From Capnocytophaga felis (GTDB lineage: Bacteria; Bacteroidota; Bacteroidia; Flavobacteriales; Flavobacteriaceae), in contig NZ_BLBC01000005.1 of the NCBI RefSeq assembly GCF_009684755.1, forward strand, positions 124,001-188,000: DNA of 64,000 nt. The letters run 5' to 3'. Under the pieces are notes generated by a model. The model was not told the DNA's origin. It saw only the letters and a list, made by a program, of their open reading frames with translations, and searched no databases. The translations under genes and the position numbers were made by a program. Each line of letters begins with the position of its first letter. Position 1 is the stretch's first letter. Shown piece by piece: positions 54,922-63,784 of the stretch.

Positions 54922-55869
54922 ATGAATCGCCTTTTTATCACATTGTTAATCATTATATTACCTCTTTCAGTACGAGGACAATATACTGATATTATCAATT
55001 CAAACTTGCCCGGAAATTCGCAAAGTGCCTATTCAGTAGGCGGACGTGTTTTGCAGTTTGAAGGAGGATTATGGTTTGAACAACGCAATCATAAAAAAAT
55101 ATTTACCGACAGAACCATTTTGGGGGTGAATTACTCCGTAAGGTATGGCTTGTTATCCGAAAGATTAGAAGTAATGCTCAATGGTACAGCCGCTTATGAC
55201 AACGTACATTACTACCGATTCATTGATGAACGAACCAATAATTTTGGATTTGTGAATAACACCATAGGAGCTAAATATCTGATTTACACACCTAATACAG
55301 ATGATAAACCTAATATTTACAGCTGGAAAGCAAATAATTCTTTCCATTGGAGAAAATTAATTCCTGCTGTGGGAATTTACGCCGGTATGAATTTTTTGCC
55401 AAACAAACGTTATTTTTATGAAGAAGTTGATAAACTTTCGCCCAAAGTGGTTGTTTCACTTCAAAGTCAGCCTTCATCGCGGGTAGTTTTGGTAGGAAAC
55501 TTAATTGCAAACCGTTTTTTGAGTAAATATCCCGAACTGGGCTACATTTTAACACTGACACATAATTTGGATAATGGCAGATTCAGCATTTTTGTGGAGT
55601 CAGAAGGCATTCAAAGTGGCTATTACAGTGATCAAATCACTCGGTTAGGAGGAGCTTACTTATTCACAAAAGATATTCAAGTAAATGTGGATTTGGGAGC
55701 AAGCTGGAAAAATACTCCTTCTCGATATTCTGCTTTGCTTGGTTTTTCGTATCGCATTGATAATCACAAAAAATTTGTCAAATCACAACAAGAAGAAAAA
55801 TTAAAACCCACCAAAATAAAAAGACAAAAGAAACCGAAAAAAGACAGAAAAAAATGGCTGATATTTTAG
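54922..55869 (+). CDS. Outer-membrane beta-barrel protein (transporter-like)
   Basis: From the ATG at 54922 the product has 315 residues with a signal peptide ending VRGQ (about 19). The open frame starts earlier, but only this Met gives a signal peptide. The mature part is Gly/Tyr-rich with alternating strands (GGRVLQFEGGLWFEQ, TILGVNYSVRYGLL, LGASWKNTPSRYSALLGFSYRI). It resembles the Bacteroidota group annotated as transporter in the phenol-degradation meta-pathway clan. It ends with a Lys-rich tail of about 30 residues, unusual for a barrel. It overlaps the next gene by 16 bases. Confidence 0.65.
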   Translation: MNRLFITLLIIILPLSVRGQYTDIINSNLPGNSQSAYSVGGRVLQFEGGLWFEQRNHKKIFTDRTILGVNYSVRYGLLSERLEVMLNGTAAYDNVHYYRFIDERTNNFGFVNNTIGAKYLIYTPNTDDKPNIYSWKANNSFHWRKLIPAVGIYAGMNFLPNKRYFYEEVDKLSPKVVVSLQSQPSSRVVLVGNLIANRFLSKYPELGYILTLTHNLDNGRFSIFVESEGIQSGYYSDQITRLGGAYLFTKDIQVNVDLGASWKNTPSRYSALLGFSYRIDNHKKFVKSQQEEKLKPTKIKRQKKPKKDRKKWLIF

Positions 55870-56978
55870 TAAAAGAAGTATTCTCAAAGGAAGATTTAAA
55901 ACAATTCGTAAAATTCCCTTTCTCTCTATACAAAAATCATCCGTATTGGGTTCCGCCACTTATCAATGAGGAATTGGTTTCTTTCGATAAAACAAAAAAT
56001 CCTGCTTTTGAAAACGCAGAGGCTTTTTTTTATCTGGCTTACAACAAAAAAAATGAAATTGTTGGTCGTGTTGCTGCCATCATAAACCAATACGATATTC
56101 GCCAAAATGTTTTTAAAATACGCTTTGGATGGCTGGATATGATTGATGATGTAAATGTTACAAAAGCCTTACTAGATAAAGTTTCAGAAAAAGGCAGAGA
56201 ACACCAACTAAAGTATATGGAAGGACCTATGGGCTTTTCAAATATGGATAAGGTAGGCGTTATGACAGAGGGTTACGACCATATAGCCAGCACAGTAACT
56301 TGGTACAACCTTCCGTATTACAAAGAGCATTTGGAACAATTAGGATTGGTTAAAGAAAAGGGCTACATCGAAACATATTTTCTCTTAAGTAGTGTGAATG
56401 CCGAATTGTTCCGAAAAACTGCTGAAGCAATCCGAAAACGCTATCAAGTACGCCTCGTGCCTGCAAACACAAAAGAAGAAGTTTTAAAACACGTAGATGC
56501 AATGTTTGATTTGTACAACGAAAGTTACTCCAAACTATCATCGTATGTACCTGTTAGCGAACGACAAAAAGATTATTTTAAAAAGAAATTTATTCCACTT
56601 ATAAATCCTGAATACATTCGTTTTGTTGAGAATAAAGATGGAAAGCTAATCTGTTTTGCTGTTGTTCTCCCCTCTTTCGCAAAAGCTCTACAAAAAGCCA
56701 AAGGCAGTTTATTTCCTTTAGGATTTTGGCATTTGTTAAAAGCCAAACAAAAACACGATATGGTAGAATTTCTGCTAATTGGGGTAGCTCCGGAATATCA
56801 AAGCAAAGGAATTCCCGCACTGCTTTTTGATTATTATCATCCTGTTTTCAAGAAAAAGGGCATTAGCAAATGTATAATAACTCCTGAATTGGAAGATAAT
56901 TTGGCTATTCAACAACTTTGGAAAAGTTTCAATCCTGTGATTTACGCAAAACGTGCCACTTATAAAAAAGACATTTAA
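55854..56978 (+). CDS. GNAT-fold acyltransferase-like protein
   Basis: This 374-residue cytoplasmic protein appears to hold a duplicated GNAT-like fold. The N-terminal half carries HPYWVPPLINEE and GRVAAIINQYD. The C-terminal half has a recognisable acetyl-CoA-binding stretch (VEFLLIGVAPEYQSKGIPALLFDYY, about 300-325), matching the Q/RxxGxG/A loop loosely. It resembles uncharacterised Bacteroidota acetyltransferase-like proteins; the substrate is unknown. The ATG lies inside the end of the upstream barrel gene, overlapping by 16 bases, so the two are translationally coupled. Confidence 0.65.
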   Translation: MADILVKEVFSKEDLKQFVKFPFSLYKNHPYWVPPLINEELVSFDKTKNPAFENAEAFFYLAYNKKNEIVGRVAAIINQYDIRQNVFKIRFGWLDMIDDVNVTKALLDKVSEKGREHQLKYMEGPMGFSNMDKVGVMTEGYDHIASTVTWYNLPYYKEHLEQLGLVKEKGYIETYFLLSSVNAELFRKTAEAIRKRYQVRLVPANTKEEVLKHVDAMFDLYNESYSKLSSYVPVSERQKDYFKKKFIPLINPEYIRFVENKDGKLICFAVVLPSFAKALQKAKGSLFPLGFWHLLKAKQKHDMVEFLLIGVAPEYQSKGIPALLFDYYHPVFKKKGISKCIITPELEDNLAIQQLWKSFNPVIYAKRATYKKDI

Positions 56979-57013
56979 TAATCAACCTATTACACAATAT
57001 TTTACTTAAAACA

Positions 57014-57733
57014 ATGAATTATATTTTACCCTTTCTGTCAATCGTTTTCGGATTTGCTACTGTGCTTATTTTCAAACCGAAAAATCAAAGAAATATAAAA
57101 TTGTTGCTGGCTTTCAGTGGGGCTTTTTTACTTGCAATGACTGTTTTTACGCTTATTCCCGAAGTTTTTCACTCATTGGAACACGCTCACGACCACGAAC
57201 ATTGTAGTCACGATGGTGGCTCAAGCAAAGAAATTGGCGTATGGATTGTTGTTGGGATTTTACTCCAAATAGTATTGGAATTTTTCTCGCGTGGAGCAGA
57301 ACACGGACATATGCATCATCCACATTCTGAGCTTAAAAACACATTTCCCTGGTCATTGTTTATCAGTTTGAGCATTCACTCCATCTTGGAAGGTTTTCCA
57401 CTACACCATCATCACAATATGGTTTATGGAATTTTCATACATCACTTACCTATCGCAATGGTACTCACTATTTTCTTTTTGGATTCGGGAATTGGATTCA
57501 AAAAAACTTTTATTTTCTTGATACTGTTCGCTTTAATGACTCCTTTTGGAACATTATTAGCAGAATTCATTCCTCAATTAGGAAATTATCACATTCAAAT
57601 ATCAGCTATCGTAATCGGAATTTTCCTACACATTTCATCAGTTATTTTATTTGAAACATCTGAAAATCACAAATTTAACCACATTAAACTTGCAACAATT
57701 ATTTTAGGTTTCGTGGCTGCCTACTTTACGTAA
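57014..57733 (+). CDS. ZIP-family divalent metal transporter
   Basis: This 239-residue protein has about eight membrane segments. The long loop after helix 3 is His-rich (HAHDHEHCSHDGG). The metal-site helices are HSILEGFPLHHHHN and HHLPIAMVL, matching the ZIP signature with paired His and Glu. It should import zinc or a related metal into the cytoplasm. It follows the GNAT-like gene by 35 bases and is probably the last gene of that transcript. Confidence 0.88.
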   Translation: MNYILPFLSIVFGFATVLIFKPKNQRNIKLLLAFSGAFLLAMTVFTLIPEVFHSLEHAHDHEHCSHDGGSSKEIGVWIVVGILLQIVLEFFSRGAEHGHMHHPHSELKNTFPWSLFISLSIHSILEGFPLHHHHNMVYGIFIHHLPIAMVLTIFFLDSGIGFKKTFIFLILFALMTPFGTLLAEFIPQLGNYHIQISAIVIGIFLHISSVILFETSENHKFNHIKLATIILGFVAAYFT

Positions 57734-57753
57734 TTGATTGTAGAAAATCTATT

Positions 57754-57782
57754 TTGTATCTTAACTTTTTTTCTTAATTTTG
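57754..57782 (+). promoter_or_regulatory. Promoter of the thiamin-riboswitch receptor gene
   Basis: TTG (57754-57756), an 18-base spacer and TAatTTTG (57775-57782) put the transcription start near 57788, just where the riboswitch begins. Confidence 0.75.
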
Positions 57783-57788
57783 CAACCA

Positions 57789-57870
57789 TCTCAAAGGGGT
57801 GCTACGCTTGTGGCTGAGATTATACCCATTGAACTTGGGCTGGTAATGCAGTCAAAGGAAACAAAGTCAG
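57789..57870 (+). ncRNA. Thiamin pyrophosphate (TPP, thi-box) riboswitch
   Basis: The conserved TPP core is present in order: AAAGGGGTGC (57793-57802), the pyrimidine-sensing GGCTGAGAT (57812-57820), ACCC then TTGAAC (57824-57834), and a CTGGTAATGCAG segment (57840-57851) close to the consensus CTGGATAATGCCAG, then AAAGGAA. It binds TPP. A terminator 12 bases downstream and the following receptor gene indicate that high TPP shuts transcription off. Confidence 0.92.
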
Positions 57871-57881
57871 AATAATAGTTG

Positions 57882-57921
57882 GCTTGTTTTTGCTTTTTGG
57901 GTAGCAAAAACAGGCTTTTTT
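57882..57921 (+). terminator. Riboswitch-controlled terminator
   Basis: A 13-base stem with one G-U pair (57882-57894 with 57903-57915) and an 8-base loop runs into six T. It lies between the TPP riboswitch and the receptor start at 57975, as expected for a termination-type expression platform. Confidence 0.85.
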
Positions 57922-57974
57922 ATTAATTCCATAAATAATTACCTCTTTTATTTTGTAAAAAATTCATTTTACTG

Positions 57975-60101
57975 ATGAAAAAATTATTTTTTATGGGAGC
58001 GATGAGCCTTGTGAGTTCGGCTTATGCTCAAAACATCGAATCAGCAAAAGATTCTATTGAAAAACCAATTCAGCTGGAAGAAGTATTGGTTTCGGCAGTT
58101 CGGGCGAAAAAAGATTTACCCGTAACATTTTCAAATCTTTCAAAAACAGACATCAAAAAAAGAAACGCAGGGCAACAAATTCCGTTATTGGTGGAAATGC
58201 TCCCTAATGTGGTTTCGGTCTCGGAAGACGGAACAGGTTTCGGGGCTACGCGGCTTTTTGTTAGAGGAAGTGATTCGGAACGCACCAATGTAACCATTAA
58301 CGGAATTGCGTACAACGACTCTGAATCGCACGGAAGTTTCTGGTACAACTTGTCCGATTTTGCTTCATCGGCAGAGAGTATTCAAATTCAGCGAGGTGTC
58401 GGAACTTCCACCAACGGAGCAGGAGCTTTTGGGGCAAGTTTGAATATTTTAACCGATGCCGTTTCTGAAAATCCGTATGCTGAAATTTCCAATTTCTACG
58501 GAAGTTACAACACGCACAAACATATGGTAAAGGCTTCCACAGGAAAACTAAACGACCGATTTGAACTCGCCGCAAGGTTTTCAAAAGTAAATTCGGACGG
58601 CTATCGCGACAGAGCTTCCTCTGGTTTGCAATCGTATTTTTTGCAAGGGGCTTATGCTCATAAAAACACTTTAATAAAAGCGTTGCTCTTCGGCGGAAAA
58701 GAAAAAACACAACTCACTTGGATTGGGATTGATGAGCAAACCCTTAAAACAAACCGAAAATTCAACCCCGCAGGAGCGTATAAAGATGCCGATAAAAATC
58801 AGCATTTTTACGATAATGAAACCGATAATTATCAGCAAAATCACGCTCAATTGCATTGGGTGGAAAAATGGAATACGAATTGGACAACCAATCTGGCACT
58901 CCATTACACCAAAGGCGAGGGCTATTGGGAAATGTACGAAACTTGGGGCGGAGAAAGTTTTGACAAACATCAAATCACACGTTATGCGTTGGATAATGAT
59001 TTCTACGGAGCTACACTTTCTTCTTCTTACAAAAAAGAAAATATTGATGTAATTTTCGGAGGTTCGTTCAATAAATATGACGGGTTGCATTACGACGAAA
59101 GAGCGTGGTCGGAAGAAGCCGCAAAACCTTATCAGGAAATCATCGACAAAGATTGGGGCTATAAAAAAGACGGAGCGTTTTTTGCAAAAGCAACTTGGCA
59201 ACTTGCCCCGAAATGGAGTTTGTTCGGTGATGTTCAGTACCGATATGTAGCTTATGACGCTGAAAAATACAAAGCCGATGATACTTTTAACTTTTTCAAT
59301 CCGAAAGTAGGAATTAGTTTTTCGCTTGATGAAAATAATCAGCTTTATTTTTCGTATGCCAAAGCAACTCGCGAACCCAATCGTGCCGATTACAAAGCTA
59401 ATCATAAAGATTACAAAAAGGCTTTGAAAACCGACAAAACAGCGACTTTGAAAAAGCCAAAAGCCGAAAAGTTAAACGATTTTGAGTTGGGTTGGCGATT
59501 CAACACTTCCAAAGTGAAAATCAACACAAACTTGTATTATATGCTCTACAAAGACCAATTGGTACTCACTGGGCGTTTGAACGATAAAGGTTATCCAATT
59601 CGTGATAATAGTGGCGATAGTTATCGAGCAGGGATTGAAGTAGATGCGGTTGTGTTACTTTCCGACAAGTGGATTTGGCGACCTAATGTAGCATTCAGCA
59701 AAAATAAAAATGTGAATTTTCATCTTCAAAAAGGAAGTGAATTGGTCAATTTAGGAAACACAAACATTTCATTTTCACCAGAATGGGTAGCAGGAAATGT
59801 GGTTACTTTTATTCCTATTAAAAATTTTCAAGTCTCGTTAATTTCTAAATTCGTTAGCGAACAATATATGAGCAACACGGACGAAGAGGCTTCCAAACTG
59901 AAGTCGTATTTTGTAAATAATTTAAGTTTATCGTATGAAATTCAACCTAAGAAAGTATGTAAATCTGTTGTTTTTTCGGTAATGGCAAATAATATTTTGA
60001 ACAATAAATACGTTGCTTACGGAACTTTTGAAAAAGGGAAAGCGGCATACTTTCCACAAGCAGAAGCAAACTTTTTAGCAGGAATAACTTTTTCATTCTA
60101 A
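57975..60101 (+). CDS. TonB-dependent outer-membrane receptor, probable thiamin uptake
   Basis: This 708-residue receptor has a signal peptide ending AYAQ (about 19). A TonB-box-like start (LEEVLVSAVRAKK) and plug domain follow (about 30-160, VRGSDSERTNVTINGI, GTSTNGAGAFGASLNI), then a 22-strand-type barrel ending ITFSF with the terminal Phe. There is no N-terminal carboxypeptidase-like domain, so it is not SusC type. Plug sequence alone does not reveal the ligand. The TPP riboswitch and terminator in its leader strongly suggest thiamin or its phosphates. No thi biosynthesis or inner-membrane transporter gene is next to it. Confidence 0.9.
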   Translation: MKKLFFMGAMSLVSSAYAQNIESAKDSIEKPIQLEEVLVSAVRAKKDLPVTFSNLSKTDIKKRNAGQQIPLLVEMLPNVVSVSEDGTGFGATRLFVRGSDSERTNVTINGIAYNDSESHGSFWYNLSDFASSAESIQIQRGVGTSTNGAGAFGASLNILTDAVSENPYAEISNFYGSYNTHKHMVKASTGKLNDRFELAARFSKVNSDGYRDRASSGLQSYFLQGAYAHKNTLIKALLFGGKEKTQLTWIGIDEQTLKTNRKFNPAGAYKDADKNQHFYDNETDNYQQNHAQLHWVEKWNTNWTTNLALHYTKGEGYWEMYETWGGESFDKHQITRYALDNDFYGATLSSSYKKENIDVIFGGSFNKYDGLHYDERAWSEEAAKPYQEIIDKDWGYKKDGAFFAKATWQLAPKWSLFGDVQYRYVAYDAEKYKADDTFNFFNPKVGISFSLDENNQLYFSYAKATREPNRADYKANHKDYKKALKTDKTATLKKPKAEKLNDFELGWRFNTSKVKINTNLYYMLYKDQLVLTGRLNDKGYPIRDNSGDSYRAGIEVDAVVLLSDKWIWRPNVAFSKNKNVNFHLQKGSELVNLGNTNISFSPEWVAGNVVTFIPIKNFQVSLISKFVSEQYMSNTDEEASKLKSYFVNNLSLSYEIQPKKVCKSVVFSVMANNILNNKYVAYGTFEKGKAAYFPQAEANFLAGITFSF

Positions 60102-60124
60102 AGATTATATAAATTTTCAGATAA

Positions 60125-60156
60125 AAAACATCTTCATTTAAGAAGATGTTTTTTAT
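60125..60156 (+). terminator. Terminator after the thiamin-type receptor gene
   Basis: Stem AAAACATCTT/AAGATGTTTT (60125-60134 with 60143-60152) with an 8-base loop and T-run. The remaining 60157-60367 of the gap to the SusC gene is AT-rich, with no gene or other structure seen. Confidence 0.8.
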
Positions 60157-60367
60157 TTTGTTCATTTTGAAAACAAACTCAAAGTACAAAAAATAAAGAA
60201 AAATCAGTTGCGTTTTAAAAATCATTTCAAAAAAACAAAAAAGCATCAGACAGCAAACTTCATTGAAAAAATTTTAAAAAGAACATAGTTTACATTCTTT
60301 TTTTTCAAAGTTTGAAAGTTATTTCATAATTTTATAGAATAAAAAACCACACTTAGCCATTTAAAAT

Positions 60368-60397
60368 TTGTTTATTCAAGTTATTTTGGTAATTTTG
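60368..60397 (+). promoter_or_regulatory. Promoter of the SusC/SusD pair
   Basis: TTG (60368-60370), a 19-base spacer and TAatTTTG (60390-60397) lie 27 bases before the ATG at 60425. The longer frame begins at this same TTG and is therefore not the real start. Confidence 0.78.
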
Positions 60398-60424
60398 CTC
60401 CTTTCATTTGATTTTATTGTAATT

Positions 60425-63400
60425 ATGAGGTATTTTTTCATTTTCGCATTTCTGGGAGTGGCTATGCTCTCAAACGGAATTTATTCGCAAACAAATCGGG
60501 TAATTTCCGGGAAGGTTATCTCCGACGAGGACAAACAACCCTTGCCTGGAGCAGCTGTATCGGTTCCTTCAAAAAGCCAAGCTCAACAAACCAAAGAGAA
60601 AGACGTAATTGTAAGTCTCAGTTTGGGAACGGTTACCGATTTTGATGGGCATTTTTCATTAAAAATACCTGATGATGTTACGCAATTCTCTGTCAGCTTT
60701 TTAGGTTACAAAACAAAGGTTGTTAATATTCTCCCTAAAAAAGATTATTATGAAATTGCACTAACGGAAGAGTACAATGAGTTGGAGGGAGTTATCGTAA
60801 CGGGATACCAAAAAATTGAGGCTCGCAGGCTTACGGCTTCGGTTACCAAACTGGAAACCAAAGACATCATACAAGCCGGAGTTTCAAGTATTGACCAGCT
60901 TTTAAGCGGACAGGTTGCCGGTATGCAGACAAACATCGCTTCGGGGTCGCCCGGTGAAATTTCAAAAATTCGTATTCGAGGAACGGCTTCTTTGCAGGGG
61001 ACGCAAGACCCGCTTTGGGTTATTGACGGGCTTCCGTTAGATGACAACATCGCCCCTGATTTAAGTTCAGGTATCGGTCAGGTTGATGACGCCATTGATG
61101 CTTTGCGTTCGTATTCCATAGCCGGAATCAATCCCGAAGACATCGAAAATGTAACCATTCTTAAAGATGCCGCCGCCACAGCAATTTACGGAGCAAGAGC
61201 AGCAAACGGAGTGATTGTAGTTACCACCAAAAAAGGTAAGAAAGGCGAAATGAACGTAAATGTTTCGGCAAATACTTTTATAGGATTTCGTCCTGATTTT
61301 AAAAGACTTAATCTGATGAATTCTTCTGAGAAAGTAGATTTTGAGCTGGCAATGGCTCGGCGTGCCGATTTAACTTATCACCCCGAATCGGGAGAGGTGT
61401 ATCGCATTCTAAATCAAGCTGGAGAATACTCAAATTATCAAAACACGGGAATTATTTCCGCAGAAACTCAGTCCAAAATCGACGCCTTGAGAAACAATCA
61501 CACGCAATGGGATAAAATATTGTTCAGCGATTCGTTTAACTCGCAATATACGGCAAGTATTTCCGGAGGAAGCGACGATATAAACTATTATTTTTCATTG
61601 GGTTACTTCGATGAAAAGGGAACAACCACAGGCACCGGATTTAATCGGTTTACCATCACAACGAACAACTCGTTTAAGATTTCTGATAAACTTAAAATAA
61701 ACACTTCTATTTTAGGTTCGCAATCACAACGCGATTCGTATGTTTCTGATTCAGGATATTTTACCAATCCGCTATACTATTCAAGACGAGTAAATCCGTA
61801 CTTAACTCCGTACAATCAGGACGGAAGTTTTAATTACGACAGAGAAGTTGGTATTGACTCACGAACTGAGAATATTTTGTTTAACTTCTTGGAGGAAAGA
61901 CAAAATACCTCGAACAAATTGAAAAATCTGTCGTTAAAAGCCGTGTTCGATTTGGAATACAAACTGGTGAAAAACCTGACTTTCCTCTCTCAAATTGGGT
62001 TGCAGGTAGATAGGGATATTGCGGAAAAGTACGCCAAATGGGAAAGTTACTTTGCCCGTAACAGAAAGCGTATGTCACGTTACGGTTCGCCCACAGATCC
62101 GAGTTATTATTTGCAGGAAGGCGACATCATTTACAGAGACAACAGTCAGTTCTTCCAATACAATTGGAAAAATACCCTTCAATACAACTTCAAAATCAAT
62201 GAGCGAAATGAGTTTGATTTGCTCGTAGGTTCCGAGCTTCGCAGAAATCTCGGGGAAACCACTTACGAGAAAATATTCGGGTACAATCCTCAAACCTTAA
62301 CGCATCAAACCATAGACAAGGAAGGAGCCCCCGAGTTGTACGACGAGTTTAAAATACCGCCACGAGTTGATAAGGAAAATGCGTACGCTTCTTTCTTCGG
62401 AACGGCTTCTTATACCTATAACAATCGTTATACGTTCTTCGGAAGTATTCGTTATGACGGCTCGAACCTTTTCGGAGTAGACCCTAAATATAAGTACTTG
62501 CCTCTATGGGCAATATCAGGAGCTTGGACAGTTTCGGAAGAAGATTTTTTAAGAAACAACAAATATATTTCATATCTGAAATTGCGTGCCTCATACGGAT
62601 TGCAAGGAAATATCGACCGTTCAACATCGCCTTTCATTTTGGGAGATTACCGAACGACCAATCTGTCGGCAAACAACGTAACCTCAATAAAAGTTGCCTT
62701 ACCTCCTAATGACAAGTTGCGTTGGGAAACCACTCATAACTATGATTTTGGAGTTGATTTGTCCTTATTTAATAACCGAGTTCGTTTCAGTGGGGAGTTT
62801 TATAAGCGAATCAGTAAAGATTTGCTTGGCAAACGAACTCTACCATACGAAACAGGTTTTTCCAGCTCCATAGTAAATTGGGCTCAAATCACCAACAAAG
62901 GATTTGGAATAACGCTCACCACACAGAACATAAAAACAAAAGATTTTAATTGGACTACCAGCTTCGTTTTCTCTAAAAATACGAATAACGTAGATAAAGT
63001 AGATGTAGATGTTAATACTTTTTCGCCTTCATTGCAAGGTTATCCGGTCAATGCAATGTTTGTTTTCAAAACCAACGGATTGGACAACAACGGATTACCT
63101 TTGTTTGTAGACAAGCAAGGAAACAGCCACTCGGCAAAGGATTTCTTCAAAATGGTTAAAAATCCAGCAAATGGTTTTGTTTCAACATCTTACAACAAAA
63201 AAGAACTTTTGGATTTATTGCAATACGCAGGAAACAAAGACCCTGAATTTACAGGCGGATTTACCAACGTTTTCAAATACAAAAATATTGACCTGACTAT
63301 CAACGGGCATCTCGTTTTCAAACAAATGATGCGAAGAACCCCTTCTTATGAGATTGTTAATTTACAACGAGGTCCTAATATGTCAAGAGATGTGCTAAAT

Positions 63401-63763
63401 GCTTGGACACCAGAAAACACCAACACTTTGCTACCGCGTATTATCGGACCAACTACCGTAAATGAATTGGATTATGAGGCTTTCAAAGGAATTCAGGAAT
63501 TTCCATACGTTTATCAAAGTTTGGATATTTGGGCAAAGGAAATGACTTACTTCAGAGTATCAAGCGTTCGTTTAGGATATTCTTTGGATAGCGAGGTAAC
63601 CAAAAAAATTGGGTTATCATCAATGCGTTTCAGTTTGGAAGGACGTAATTTATTCGTTATCAGCAATGATTACACAGGCTTCTTCAATCCTGAAACCTAC
63701 GGAAACATCTATGTACAACCCATACCCACTTCTGTTGCGTTTGGGGTGAATGTTACTTTTTAA
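60425..63763 (+). CDS. SusC/RagA-family TonB-linked outer-membrane protein
   Basis: From the ATG at 60425 the product has 1112 residues with a signal peptide ending IYSQ (about 22). A carboxypeptidase-like domain (about 25-125, VISGKVISDEDKQPLPGA) is followed by a TonB box and a plug with SGQVAGMQ, IRIRGTAS and the SusC hallmark DAAATAIYGARAANGVIVVTTKKG. The barrel covers about 240-1112 and ends FGVNVTF. SusC proteins import oligosaccharides or peptides together with a SusD lipoprotein, encoded directly downstream. The ligand is not evident. The carboxypeptidase-like domain carries an inserted Lys/Gln-rich loop (KSQAQQTKEKD). Confidence 0.93.
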   Translation: MRYFFIFAFLGVAMLSNGIYSQTNRVISGKVISDEDKQPLPGAAVSVPSKSQAQQTKEKDVIVSLSLGTVTDFDGHFSLKIPDDVTQFSVSFLGYKTKVVNILPKKDYYEIALTEEYNELEGVIVTGYQKIEARRLTASVTKLETKDIIQAGVSSIDQLLSGQVAGMQTNIASGSPGEISKIRIRGTASLQGTQDPLWVIDGLPLDDNIAPDLSSGIGQVDDAIDALRSYSIAGINPEDIENVTILKDAAATAIYGARAANGVIVVTTKKGKKGEMNVNVSANTFIGFRPDFKRLNLMNSSEKVDFELAMARRADLTYHPESGEVYRILNQAGEYSNYQNTGIISAETQSKIDALRNNHTQWDKILFSDSFNSQYTASISGGSDDINYYFSLGYFDEKGTTTGTGFNRFTITTNNSFKISDKLKINTSILGSQSQRDSYVSDSGYFTNPLYYSRRVNPYLTPYNQDGSFNYDREVGIDSRTENILFNFLEERQNTSNKLKNLSLKAVFDLEYKLVKNLTFLSQIGLQVDRDIAEKYAKWESYFARNRKRMSRYGSPTDPSYYLQEGDIIYRDNSQFFQYNWKNTLQYNFKINERNEFDLLVGSELRRNLGETTYEKIFGYNPQTLTHQTIDKEGAPELYDEFKIPPRVDKENAYASFFGTASYTYNNRYTFFGSIRYDGSNLFGVDPKYKYLPLWAISGAWTVSEEDFLRNNKYISYLKLRASYGLQGNIDRSTSPFILGDYRTTNLSANNVTSIKVALPPNDKLRWETTHNYDFGVDLSLFNNRVRFSGEFYKRISKDLLGKRTLPYETGFSSSIVNWAQITNKGFGITLTTQNIKTKDFNWTTSFVFSKNTNNVDKVDVDVNTFSPSLQGYPVNAMFVFKTNGLDNNGLPLFVDKQGNSHSAKDFFKMVKNPANGFVSTSYNKKELLDLLQYAGNKDPEFTGGFTNVFKYKNIDLTINGHLVFKQMMRRTPSYEIVNLQRGPNMSRDVLNAWTPENTNTLLPRIIGPTTVNELDYEAFKGIQEFPYVYQSLDIWAKEMTYFRVSSVRLGYSLDSEVTKKIGLSSMRFSLEGRNLFVISNDYTGFFNPETYGNIYVQPIPTSVAFGVNVTF

Positions 63764-63784
63764 TATGATTAAATTTTGATTGAA

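Noticed and set aside
58671-59405. Long open frame of 244 codons on the minus strand inside the receptor gene.
   Set aside because: It lies wholly antisense to a well-supported TonB receptor, has no recognisable domain and no promoter; it is a codon-bias shadow.
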